Under the pieces are notes generated by a model. That model saw only the letters and a list, made by a program, of their open reading frames with translations, had not been told where the DNA came from and did not search any database. A stretch of DNA of 64,000 nt, from assembly GCA_964386435.1 (NCBI GenBank), contig CAYLSV010000008.1, forward strand, positions 1 through 64,000, given 5' to 3'. Position 1 is the first letter of the stretch, and every line of letters begins with the position of its first letter. Source of the stretch: CAYLSV01 sp964386435 (lineage in GTDB: Bacteria > Planctomycetota > Phycisphaerae > Tepidisphaerales > Tepidisphaeraceae). The translations under genes and the position numbers were made by a program. This document shows positions 49,983 to 58,327 of this stretch, piece after piece.

Positions 49983-50885
49983 ATGGACACGAGCCTGCGC
50001 AACCGCCTCACCCTCGGGCCGATCCTGCTGGCGTTCCTCTTGGGCGTCTTGGCGATCGATTGGTGGATCGAGCGGGCGACGGCCGAGTGGGCGATCGCGA
50101 ACCTCAAGACCCAGCGCGGCATCGCCGGGGCGGGGCTGGCGGGGGTGCTGGCCGTCGTCGCGCCGCTGGCGGTGCGGGAGCTGGCACGCTTGTTCGCCGC
50201 CGAGAGCGTCAAGCCGTACCGCATCATCGCCGCCGCGGGGACGATCGGCCTGATCGGCCACGCCTGGCTCACGCAGTTCCCGCAGTTCCAGCCGATCGGC
50301 ACCACGGCGGTCGTCTTGATCCTCGTGATCGTCATGCTGCTGGCGGCGCTGCGGCGGGCCTTGGAGCGGACCACCGAGGAGGCCATCGTCGCCATGGCCG
50401 GCACCGTGCTGGCGACGCTGTACATCGGCGGGCTCATGTGGTTCTTGGTGGCGCTGCGGGTGAAGGACACGGACTTTTTCACCGGCAGCACGGTGAAGGT
50501 GGTGTTCATCCTGTTGTGCGTGAAGTTCACCGACATCGGGGCATTCGCCACCGGGAAGACGATGGGCCGGCACAAGCTGATCAAGTGGCTGAGCCCCGGC
50601 AAGACGTGGGAGGGTCTTGCCGGCGGCGTCCTCACGGCGGCGGCGGTCGGGGCCATTGTCGCCGGCTTCATCGACGACGGCCTGCCGTGGTGGAAGGGCG
50701 CGATCTTCGGCGCGATCCTCGGCCTCGTCGGCCAAGGCGGCGACTTGCTGGAAAGCATGCTCAAGCGCGACGCCCAGGTGAAGGATTCGGGCCAAAGCAT
50801 CCCCGGCTTCGGCGGCGTGCTGGACGTCATCGACTCGCCGCTCTTGGCGGCACCGGTGGCGTACCTGCTGTTCAGCTTGTTCTGA
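49983..50885 (+). CDS. cdsA: Phosphatidate cytidylyltransferase
   Basis: A 300-residue integral membrane enzyme making CDP-diacylglycerol from phosphatidate and CTP. About eight hydrophobic helices; the C-terminal signature reads LLESMLKRDAQVKDSGQSIP followed by GFGGVLDVIDS. The usual motif is PGHGGxLDRxDS; here PGF replaces PGH and DVIDS replaces DRxDS, the rest being intact. ATG 49983 starts the conserved MDTSLRNRLTLGPILLAFLL. Confidence 0.93.
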   Translation: MDTSLRNRLTLGPILLAFLLGVLAIDWWIERATAEWAIANLKTQRGIAGAGLAGVLAVVAPLAVRELARLFAAESVKPYRIIAAAGTIGLIGHAWLTQFPQFQPIGTTAVVLILVIVMLLAALRRALERTTEEAIVAMAGTVLATLYIGGLMWFLVALRVKDTDFFTGSTVKVVFILLCVKFTDIGAFATGKTMGRHKLIKWLSPGKTWEGLAGGVLTAAAVGAIVAGFIDDGLPWWKGAIFGAILGLVGQGGDLLESMLKRDAQVKDSGQSIPGFGGVLDVIDSPLLAAPVAYLLFSLF

Positions 50886-50905
50886 TGGTTTGACTTCGTG
50901 AATGG

Positions 50906-52030
50906 TCACTCCGCGGCGGGCGTTGCCGCTTCGATGAGTTGGACGGTCCATGCGTCCTCCGGCGTGTCCGTCGCCGCGAGATCGGCGGCCAGCCCCCGCA
51001 GTGCCGGGTCGAACGCGCTGGCGAGGCGGATCAGCTTCGCGGCGTGGCTCGGGTCGTACGGCTTGCCGGGGCGGTAGTAGGGATCGCCCGATTCCCACCG
51101 CTGGCGGTCCAGCGGCACGCGGCTGTTGCGCCACTCGGGGTGCACCTTCTCGCCGCGGGCGTACGGCAGCACGAACGCGACGCTTTTCTTCAAAGACGCC
51201 CCGGTGTTTGGCCCCTCGGCGATCGGGGTGGCGTACAACGTGAGTGCTGCCGGGTCGCCGTTGGCGGCGAGGTTGAGGGCGACTTCCATCGGGATGTCCA
51301 GCCCGCCGACGTGATAGTGCAGGGCGTCGCGTTGCTCGTAATCGAAGCTCGTGCCGTTGGCCCGCAGCGATCGGGCGAGGTAGGCCCGCAACGCCTTGGT
51401 GCTTGCCTCGACGGCCGCCTTGTCGTCGAGCGCGATGGCGGCGAGGGCGACCAGCTTCACCCGTTTGGCGAAGCGGTTGCCCTGCCCGTCGCGGGACATG
51501 TGCTGCTCGTGCACGTCGAGCAACTGCTCGACCCACGCCCGCGTCGCGGCCCGCTCGCCCGCCGGCAGATCGTCCTTGAACAGGTGGTAGAAGACGATGA
51601 TCGGGTTGAGCTTGTTGTCGTTGACGTCGTTGCCCGTCGGCCGGGAGACGGGCACCCACGCCGCCACGATTTGCCGGGCGGCGTCGAGGTATTGCGGCTC
51701 GCCGGTCACCGCCGCAACCCAGTTGAGGGCGTGGAGGCGGCGCATGTCCTGCAAATGGAACGCGGTCCGCCGCCGGTCGGGGTGGTTGCTGACGTGGCCC
51801 TCGTACTTGATCTCGGCGATCGGGCTCGGCACCACGTCCACCGCCGCCTCGGCCTCCGCCCGCATTGCCGCAAACGCCACCGGCTGCGCTTCGACGATCG
51901 CCCGCAACCGCTCGACGCCCGCCGGCCCCAGCAGCACGGGCATGGGCAGATCAAACTCCACGAACTCCGGCAAATCCGCCGGCCGCGTGACCGGGGCAAG
52001 GGCGAGCAGCAGCACGAGCAGGAACGGCAT
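50906..52030 (-). CDS. Secreted alginate-lyase-like protein (PL5-type domain)
   Basis: A 374-residue exported protein with signal peptide MPFLLVLLLALAPVTRP. The alpha-toroid alginate-lyase domain shows LHALNWVAAVTGEPQYLDAA, NPIIVFYHLFKDDLPAGERA and the conserved DYEQRDALHYHVGGLDIPME region with Arg/His/Tyr likely at the active site. Probably cleaves an acidic polysaccharide; alginate itself is not certain. Converges with cdsA. No other polysaccharide-degradation gene is adjacent. Confidence 0.85.
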   Translation of the reverse strand: MPFLLVLLLALAPVTRPADLPEFVEFDLPMPVLLGPAGVERLRAIVEAQPVAFAAMRAEAEAAVDVVPSPIAEIKYEGHVSNHPDRRRTAFHLQDMRRLHALNWVAAVTGEPQYLDAARQIVAAWVPVSRPTGNDVNDNKLNPIIVFYHLFKDDLPAGERAATRAWVEQLLDVHEQHMSRDGQGNRFAKRVKLVALAAIALDDKAAVEASTKALRAYLARSLRANGTSFDYEQRDALHYHVGGLDIPMEVALNLAANGDPAALTLYATPIAEGPNTGASLKKSVAFVLPYARGEKVHPEWRNSRVPLDRQRWESGDPYYRPGKPYDPSHAAKLIRLASAFDPALRGLAADLAATDTPEDAWTVQLIEAATPAAE

Positions 52031-52149
52031 AACGCGAGTTTAGAACAGCATGCAAGATGAACTCTTACCCGCGCCCGCGGCTTCTCTGGAGGTTTGATCG
52101 GTTTGGTTCAGGTTCAGCGGCCGGTTACGCTTTGCGCCGGAGGAGCCGT

Positions 52150-52416
52150 ATGACAGATAAAGAACAAGCCGGGCGGCGGCATTGGCGGGCGACGATCACG
52201 CTGACCGTCTCGCTGCTGATCGTGTGGGCCGTCGTGGGGCTGGGGTGCGGCGTGCTCTTGGCCGACATGCTCAAGCCGATCAGGCTCGGCGGCTACCCGC
52301 TGGGGTTCTGGTTCGCGCAGCAGGGGGCGATCATTGTCTTCGTCGTGCTGATCCTGATTTACGCCGTGGGCATGTCGATCATCGACCGGCGGTACCGGCG
52401 GGAGGTGGGCAAGTGA
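52150..52416 (+). CDS. Small subunit of sodium:solute symporter (DUF4212)
   Basis: An 88-residue two-helix protein (ITLTVSLLIVWAVVGLGCGV and AQQGAIIVFVVLILIYAVGM) ending SIIDRRYRREVGK, the DUF4212 pattern. ATG 52150 follows GGAGGAGCCGT. Its TGA overlaps the GTG of the large subunit (GTGA), so the two are coupled and probably form one transporter. Confidence 0.92.
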   Translation: MTDKEQAGRRHWRATITLTVSLLIVWAVVGLGCGVLLADMLKPIRLGGYPLGFWFAQQGAIIVFVVLILIYAVGMSIIDRRYRREVGK

Positions 52417-54347
52417 GCACGCTGACCTGGACCTACATCTTCGTCGGCCTGAGCTTCGGCTTGTACCTGCTGATCGCGTGGCTGAGCCGGGTGAAGGACA
52501 CGAAGGGGTTTTACGTCGCCGGCAACAGCGTCCCGGCGACGGCCAACGGCATGGCGACGGCGGCCGACTGGATGAGCGCCGCGTCGTTCATCTCGATGGC
52601 CGGGCTCATCTCGATCAGCGGGTACGCCGGGGGCGTCTACCTCATGGGCTGGACCGGCGGGTACGTGCTGCTGGCGCTGCTGCTCGCGCCGTATTTGCGC
52701 CGCTTCGGCAGCTACACGGTGCCCGACTTCATCGGCGACCGCTACCCGACCCGCGGCAACGTCGCCCGGCTCGTGGCCGTCTTGTGCGCGCTGTTCGTGA
52801 GCTTCACCTACGTCGCCGGGCAGATGCGCGGCGTGGGCATTGTCTTCAGCCGGTTCCTGGAAGTCTCCGTCGAGGCGGGCGTGTTCATCGGCATGATCGT
52901 CGTCCTGTTCTACGCGGTGCTGGGCGGGATGAAGGGCATCACGTGGACGCAGGTCGCGCAGTACTGGGTGCTGATCACGGCGTTCCTGATCCCCGCGATC
53001 GCCATCAGCATCAAGCTCACCGGCACGCCGATCCCGCAGCTCGGCTTGGGCAGCCGGGTGGTGGAAAGCGTCGACCCGGCCCGGCCGTTCTTGCTCGACA
53101 AGCTCAACCAGATCAACGCCGACTTCGGCTTCGGCAGCTACACCGAGCCGTTCGTCGGCGGGTGGTCGATGCTCAACGTGCTGTGCGTCACCCTCGCCCT
53201 CATGGCCGGCACGGCGGGGCTGCCGCACGTGATCGTGCGGTTCTACACCGTCAAGAACGTGGCCGCGGCGCGGTGGTCGGCGTTCTGGGCGCTCTTGTTC
53301 ATCTCCGTGCTCTACCTCTCGGCCCCGGCGGTCGGGGCGTTCGCGCGGTACTACATGATCGACCCGACCGCCGGCCTCAACGGCAAGACGGCCGAAGAAT
53401 TGCCGCAGTGGTATCGCTCGTGGAACGAGTCGAGTGGGCTCATCGCGTGGGCCGACTTCGACGGCGACGGCACGGTGCGGTTCTCGGCGGACGAGACGAA
53501 CGAACTCGTCAACTTGTCAAAAATCCCGGTGGCCGTGCGCGAGGCGGTGGCGGCCGATCCGACCGGTTGGGTCGCCGAAGCCGGCGGCGGCGCGGCGGCG
53601 CGGCAACGGCTTCTCGAACTCGGCATGGCGACGCAGCCCGACGCCGACTTGATCGTGCTGGCGACGCCGGAGATGGCGAATTTGGCCAACTGGATCGTGG
53701 CGTTCGTCGCCGCGGGCGGATTGGCGGCGGCGCTCTCGACGGCGAGCGGTTTGCTGCTGGTCGTGTCGTCGAGCGTGGCCCACGACATCTACTACCGGCT
53801 GCTCAACCCCGCGGCGAGCGAGAAGCAGCGGCTCTTGGTCGGCCGGGTCGTCATCGCGCTGGCGGTGATGGTGGCCGGGTACTTTGGCGTGAATCCGCCG
53901 GGTTTTATGGGGGAAGTGGTCGCCTTCGCGTTCGGCTTGGCGGCAGCGAGCTTTTTCCCGGCCATCGTGCTTGGCGTGTTCACGACCCGCCTCTCGGCGG
54001 TGCCGGCGGTGGTGGGCATGATCCTGGGCATCGGCTTCACCGGCTTCTACATCCTGACGCAGGCCGGCGACGCGGTGCTGGGCAACGACGTCGCCGCCCT
54101 GCTGTTCGGCGAACCGGGCAGCTACCTGCGCGGGCGCTGGTTCTTCGGCATTGACGCCAAGGGCATTGGCACCGTCGGCATGCTGCTGAACTTCGGCGTG
54201 ACACTTGCGCTCATGCCGTTCTTCAAGCAACCGCCCGAGGAAGTGCGGGCAATGATCAACTCGCTGCGGCTGCCCGAGGATGAGGCGGAACCGGCGGGAG
54301 GTGCGGGCGTCGCTGAAACCCCTCAGAATGTTGAAGATCGGACGTAG
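52413..54347 (+). CDS. Sodium:solute symporter, large subunit
   Basis: A 644-residue SSS-family transporter of the VC_2705/ActP-related type found with DUF4212 partners; substrates are usually short carboxylates such as acetate. Helix 1 WTYIFVGLSFGLYLLIAWLS, NSVPATANGMATAADWMSAA with sodium-site residues, VPDFIGDRYPTRGNVARLVA, and GLAAALSTASGLLLVVSSSV. A soluble insertion (about residues 320-420) includes WADFDGDGTVRFSADETNE, an EF-hand-like loop. The TAG stop is within a CCCCGCC repeat. GTG start at 52413. Confidence 0.92.
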   Translation: MSTLTWTYIFVGLSFGLYLLIAWLSRVKDTKGFYVAGNSVPATANGMATAADWMSAASFISMAGLISISGYAGGVYLMGWTGGYVLLALLLAPYLRRFGSYTVPDFIGDRYPTRGNVARLVAVLCALFVSFTYVAGQMRGVGIVFSRFLEVSVEAGVFIGMIVVLFYAVLGGMKGITWTQVAQYWVLITAFLIPAIAISIKLTGTPIPQLGLGSRVVESVDPARPFLLDKLNQINADFGFGSYTEPFVGGWSMLNVLCVTLALMAGTAGLPHVIVRFYTVKNVAAARWSAFWALLFISVLYLSAPAVGAFARYYMIDPTAGLNGKTAEELPQWYRSWNESSGLIAWADFDGDGTVRFSADETNELVNLSKIPVAVREAVAADPTGWVAEAGGGAAARQRLLELGMATQPDADLIVLATPEMANLANWIVAFVAAGGLAAALSTASGLLLVVSSSVAHDIYYRLLNPAASEKQRLLVGRVVIALAVMVAGYFGVNPPGFMGEVVAFAFGLAAASFFPAIVLGVFTTRLSAVPAVVGMILGIGFTGFYILTQAGDAVLGNDVAALLFGEPGSYLRGRWFFGIDAKGIGTVGMLLNFGVTLALMPFFKQPPEEVRAMINSLRLPEDEAEPAGGAGVAETPQNVEDRT

Positions 54348-54375
54348 CCCCGCTGCTACGCAGCGATGGGGGTTT
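54342..54375 (+). terminator. CCCCGCC-family hairpin with TTTT, containing the symporter stop
   Basis: ACGTAGCCCCGCTGC-TAC-GCAGCGATGGGGGTTTT. Inner arms GCTGC/GCAGC are a further variant of the family. The TAG at 54345-54347 is the symporter stop. The stem plus T4 sits between converging genes, an ideal terminator position. Confidence 0.7.
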
Positions 54376-54400
54376 TCAGCGATATTCACCCCAAGCGGGT

Positions 54401-55387
54401 TCATGCCGCCACGTTGCGCGGCAGGCAGAAGTCGGTGCCGTGGATGCAGTCGCGGCCGGCGTCCTTGGCGCGGTACAGCTCGGCGTCGGCGGCTTCCAGC
54501 AGTTCGGCCGGGGTGTTCGCCTGGCACGCGGCGAGGTCGGCGATGCCAATGCTCATCGTCACGCCCTCGGGCCGCTCCAGCAGCGCGGCGGCGTCGTCCC
54601 AGAACTGCTCGCGGAGCCGGGTCATGATCGAGGTCGCCAGCTGCGCCTCCGCCTTGGGCAGCAGCAGCACGAACTCGTCGCCGCCGTAGCGGGCGCCGAT
54701 GTCCATGCGGCGGAGGTTCGCCTTGATGCATCGGCCGCACAGCTTGATCAGCTCGTCGCCCGCGGCGTGGCCGAGCGTGTCGTTGAGCGTTTTGAATCGG
54801 TCCATGTCGAGCATGACCGCCGACAACGGCGTGCGGTAGCGGACGGCCTCGGCGAAGACTTGGTCAAACACCTCGCCGAACGCCCGGCGGTTGTAGAGGC
54901 CGGTCATCGGGTCGGTCGCCGCTTTTTCGGCGCTCTCGGCGAGGTCCTTTTCCATCTTCGTCAGCTGCTGGGCGTGCGTGCTCTCCCGCTGCCGCAGGAC
55001 GTTGTGCAGCGCGAGGTTCTTCTTCACCACCAGCGGCACGGTGTCGAGGTACGTCGGCGTCTTGACCACGTAGTCGACCGCCCCCAGCTCGATCGCCTGC
55101 GCGGCGTACTCGCCGACGTTCTCGCCGGTGATCATGATGACCGGCGTGCGGCTCGTGCCCTGCACCAACGCCAGGATGTCCATGCCGGTGCAGTCGGGCA
55201 GGTTGTAGTCGGTGAGCACGATGTCGTACTCGCTGAACTCGTGCTGCAGCGCCTCGGCCTTGGAGCTGGCGACGCTCACGCTGCCAATGCCGAAGGCGTC
55301 CTCCAGCACGTCGCGGAGCAAATCCTGCTGGTCGGGATCGTCCTCGACGACGAGCAGTTGGGGAAGTTGATCGGGGGCGTCGTTCAT
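54401..55387 (-). CDS. Response regulator with GGDEF diguanylate cyclase output
   Basis: A 328-residue protein. Receiver: LLVVEDDPDQQDLLRD, phospho-acceptor Asp60 in IVLTDYNLPDCTG, PVIMITGE, AVDYVVKT. A helical linker follows (LTKMEKDLAESAEKAATDPM), then GGDEF: TGLYNRRAFGEVF, LDMDRFKTLNDTLGHAAGDE, catalytic RYGGDEFVLL. The product-inhibition I-site RxxD (RRMD) is five residues upstream, so an active, feedback-controlled cyclase making c-di-GMP is expected. Last gene of the sensor operon, 41 bases after the response regulator. Confidence 0.95.
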   Translation of the reverse strand: MNDAPDQLPQLLVVEDDPDQQDLLRDVLEDAFGIGSVSVASSKAEALQHEFSEYDIVLTDYNLPDCTGMDILALVQGTSRTPVIMITGENVGEYAAQAIELGAVDYVVKTPTYLDTVPLVVKKNLALHNVLRQRESTHAQQLTKMEKDLAESAEKAATDPMTGLYNRRAFGEVFDQVFAEAVRYRTPLSAVMLDMDRFKTLNDTLGHAAGDELIKLCGRCIKANLRRMDIGARYGGDEFVLLLPKAEAQLATSIMTRLREQFWDDAAALLERPEGVTMSIGIADLAACQANTPAELLEAADAELYRAKDAGRDCIHGTDFCLPRNVAA

Positions 55388-55428
55388 CGCGGTGGTTCGT
55401 GATTCTTCTGAGGACAGCGGCGAGAACT

Positions 55429-55917
55429 TCAGGCCGAGCGGCGGGGGCGGCAATGGACGTTGAGCCAGTAATCGACGCTCTGGCCGATGAGGTCGAGAAA
55501 CGTGGCGGCGTCGTGCGGCTTGACGTTGTAGCTGTTGGCACCTCGGGCCGCGGCCGTCCGCATGTGGGCGTCGTCGGCCACGCCCGTGACCATCACCACC
55601 GGCACGTTCGCCAGCGCCGGCACCTGCCGCAACCGCTCGAGCAAATCGAGGCCGTTCATGCCCGGCATCTCGACGTCGAGGAAAATCAGATCCGGCGTCG
55701 CCGGCTCGTTGCCCTCACTCACCCCCAGCGTGGCGAGCGCCTCCTCGGCGCTGCCGGCTTCGATGATGTCGCATTCAACGCCCAGCTCGTCCAGCGCGTC
55801 CTTGGCCAGCAGTCGGCAGTCCGGGTCGTCGTCGATGAGCATGACCCGCGCCAACCGCGGCGCGGGCATCTCCAGCGGCGCGTCGGTGTCGGGCGAACTC
55901 GGGGAATCAGGTTGCAT
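55429..55917 (-). CDS. Single-domain response regulator
   Basis: A 162-residue stand-alone receiver. RVMLIDDDPDCRLLAKDALD, phospho-acceptor Asp81 in DLIFLDVEMPGMNG, VPVVMVTGVADDAHMRTAAA, and Lys in SYNVKPHD. Proline/Asp-rich 20-residue N-terminus, Arg-rich end. Probably a phosphorelay intermediate or antagonist between the kinase 21 bases upstream and the GGDEF protein downstream. Confidence 0.94.
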   Translation of the reverse strand: MQPDSPSSPDTDAPLEMPAPRLARVMLIDDDPDCRLLAKDALDELGVECDIIEAGSAEEALATLGVSEGNEPATPDLIFLDVEMPGMNGLDLLERLRQVPALANVPVVMVTGVADDAHMRTAAARGANSYNVKPHDAATFLDLIGQSVDYWLNVHCRPRRSA

Positions 55918-55938
55918 GGCGGGAGTTCCGGGGGGAAA

Positions 55939-57279
55939 TCAGGCGGCGGCGCCCACCGTTTGATCGGCTTGCCCGAACAGCGGCTTGAGCCCGTCGTCGC
56001 CCGACTCGGCGAGGAACGCGGCGTTGATCGTGAACCGGAACGTGCTGCCCCGCCCCAGCTCGCTCTCGACGCCGATGGTACCGTTGTACGTCTGGATAAT
56101 GCTCTTAACGCTCGCCAAGCCCACGCCCTTGCCGGGGGCGTCGCCGTGGTTTTTCGCCCGGCGGAAGACGTAGAACACCTTGTCGATGTCCTCGGCGGCA
56201 ATGCCGCGGCCGGTGTCGCGGACCCAGAACTCCACCTCCCCGCCGACCCGCCGGCAGCCGACGCCGATCTCCCGCCGCCGCACGCCGTCGTCGCCGGGCG
56301 AGCCGTCGCCCATGTACTTGATGGCGTTGTCGATCAGGTTCTGGAACACCTGCCGCATGCGTTGTAGATCGCACCGCACTTTCGGCAGGCACGCGTCGAG
56401 CTTGAGCTCGATCGCCGCCTCGCGGAGGTCGTTCTCGAGTACGCCGCGCAGATCCCAGACGAGCTTCTCGAGGTCGAGCACCTCCAGCTCGCTTTGCCCC
56501 GGCATCTGCGTCTTGATCCGGCTCAAATCGAGCAGGTCGTTGATCAGCTCGCCCTCGTGCTCGACGTTCTTCTGCACCCGCTCGAGCCGCTTGGCGACGT
56601 CGGCGTCGAGCGTGTCACCGTGCTTGCGCTGGATCATCGCGACCATGCCGGCGATGTTGCGCAGCGGCGCGTTCAAATCGTGGCTGACGGCCCGCAGAAA
56701 GTCCTCTTTCTCGGCAATTTCTCCGGCAAGTTGGGCATTGGCCTTCTCGAAGCGGGCGGCGTGGTCGGCGACCTGGGCCTGCAACCGGCGGGTCTGCTCG
56801 GCCGCGGCGCGGGTGGCGTCGTCGGCCCGCTTCTCGTGCTCGGCCACCGAGTCGGCCAGCGTGCCGACGCTGCGGGCGAAGCGGCCCAGCACGTCGGTGC
56901 GGCGGCGGTCGAACCCGACTTGACCGAACGCCGACTCGCCCGCCGCCACGGCGTCGCACGCTGTAGCCATCTTCGCCAGCGGCCGCAATGTCAGGCGGAC
57001 GAACACGAGCATGATCACCGCCGCCAGCACGGACAACCCGACGATGGCCGAGAGCATAATCGTCTGCGCCTCCTCCGGCGTGGCGACCAAATCGTCGGCG
57101 ATCTGCTCGACGCTCAGCACGCCGACTGCCGTGATGCCCACGAGGCCGCCGGCGGCCAAGGCGATGCGGCTGCGGAAATCAATCACCCGGCCCACCCCGC
57201 CCAGCGCGCGGCGGCCGACGCTGCGGCGTTCCCAGGGTTTGGGGCCACTGCTGAACGAACTGCGGTCGGGGGAGGTCAC
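55939..57279 (-). CDS. Membrane sensor histidine kinase
   Basis: A 446-residue kinase, GTG start 57279. Two helices (about 38-55 and 75-95) frame a short periplasmic loop of about 20 residues, followed by a HAMP-like region and coiled coil. HisKA: His200 in FLRAVSHDLNAPLRN. HATPase: VFQNLIDNAIKYMGDGS (N box), VRDTGRGIAAEDIDKVF (G1), GKGVGLASVKSII (G2), LGRGSTFRFTI. With such a small sensor loop the signal may be membrane-derived or come through the coiled coil. Heads the kinase-regulator-GGDEF genes. Confidence 0.94.
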   Translation of the reverse strand: MTSPDRSSFSSGPKPWERRSVGRRALGGVGRVIDFRSRIALAAGGLVGITAVGVLSVEQIADDLVATPEEAQTIMLSAIVGLSVLAAVIMLVFVRLTLRPLAKMATACDAVAAGESAFGQVGFDRRRTDVLGRFARSVGTLADSVAEHEKRADDATRAAAEQTRRLQAQVADHAARFEKANAQLAGEIAEKEDFLRAVSHDLNAPLRNIAGMVAMIQRKHGDTLDADVAKRLERVQKNVEHEGELINDLLDLSRIKTQMPGQSELEVLDLEKLVWDLRGVLENDLREAAIELKLDACLPKVRCDLQRMRQVFQNLIDNAIKYMGDGSPGDDGVRRREIGVGCRRVGGEVEFWVRDTGRGIAAEDIDKVFYVFRRAKNHGDAPGKGVGLASVKSIIQTYNGTIGVESELGRGSTFRFTINAAFLAESGDDGLKPLFGQADQTVGAAA

Positions 57280-57286
57280 ACGGGTC

Positions 57287-58252
57287 TTATCGGCTCGCCG
57301 AGGTCGTCGGTGAAGCGGCCGCCACCACCCGAACGCGGACCTCTGCCGGCTCGACGAACGCGCCCGGCAGGACGATCAACACGCCGCCCTCCTCCAGCCG
57401 CGCGACCTCGGCGGTGGTCGCGCCGTCGAACGTCACGCGGACCTCGCCCTCAGGCACGTTCTCGATCTCGAACGTCGGCCGCGTCGCCGGGCCGACGGTC
57501 GGGGTCAGGCGAAAAGCGAACCGCCCGCCGGTGGCGATCAGGCGGTGGCTGCCGCGCGTTTCGTCGAAGCCGTCGCCGTCGGAGTCGCCCTCGGCGGTGC
57601 GGTCGAGCCGGACGCCGCTGATGGGCGTGATGTCAACCGGCGTCACCTCGTCGCCGGGCAGCCGGCGGCCGTGGCGGTAAAGCGTGACGCCGCCCAGCCG
57701 CAGCCGCAACCGGTTCGCCTCGTCCACCGGCAGCAAGCCGTCGAACGTGTGCGTCTGGCCGTCGTCGGTCGTGGCGGTGGTGGTCAGCCCGGCCCGCCGC
57801 ACGGCCCAGCCGCCGGGCTCGCCCTCGCCGGTGAGATTGGCCAGATCGAGCCGGTTGTCGAGCACGCGGACGTCGTCGATCACAAAGTCGCCGGCCAGAT
57901 CAATCACGTCGGCGGCGGGGAAGACGATCCATTGCCACGCCGCACCGATCGGCTGCTCGGTGGTGCCGGCGTCGGAGGTCATGATGAGCGTGCCCGCGCC
58001 CCGCGCCCGCAGCGCCAAGAGCGGCCACCCGCCGCGCGGCAGCAAGTGCGTCAGCCGAAGCTGCACCGCCCCGCCGGTGCCGCCGGCCCAGCCTTGGCCG
58101 TCGTGGCCCTCGGCCAAATCGCCGCCGCGGACGAACGCCGCGTCCTCCGGGCGGTCGAAGTCGAGCAATACCAGATGCCGCTCCCGCTCGGCGGCGGGCC
58201 GGGTGGCTGGGCTCAGCAGCAACAGCGTGGCGATGGTGAGGGCGACCCACAT
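57287..58252 (-). CDS. Secreted protein of unknown function
   Basis: A 321-residue exported protein from ATG 58252, signal peptide MWVALTIATLLLLSPATRPA. The first part resembles a carbohydrate-binding-type beta-sandwich (RHLVLLDFDRPEDAAFVRGG, TLIMTSDAGTTEQPIGAAWQ). An Asp-rich loop DSDGDGFDETRG may bind calcium. Seven bases separate it from the histidine kinase gene, so it may be co-transcribed, but a signalling role is not evident. Confidence 0.7.
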   Translation of the reverse strand: MWVALTIATLLLLSPATRPAAERERHLVLLDFDRPEDAAFVRGGDLAEGHDGQGWAGGTGGAVQLRLTHLLPRGGWPLLALRARGAGTLIMTSDAGTTEQPIGAAWQWIVFPAADVIDLAGDFVIDDVRVLDNRLDLANLTGEGEPGGWAVRRAGLTTTATTDDGQTHTFDGLLPVDEANRLRLRLGGVTLYRHGRRLPGDEVTPVDITPISGVRLDRTAEGDSDGDGFDETRGSHRLIATGGRFAFRLTPTVGPATRPTFEIENVPEGEVRVTFDGATTAEVARLEEGGVLIVLPGAFVEPAEVRVRVVAAASPTTSASR

Positions 58253-58327
58253 CTCGCCACAGGGTTCGTCCGAAGGCGGCGGGAGTCGAGTTTTCCGCCG
58301 GGTCCGGTAAAACCGTACACTCGCCGC

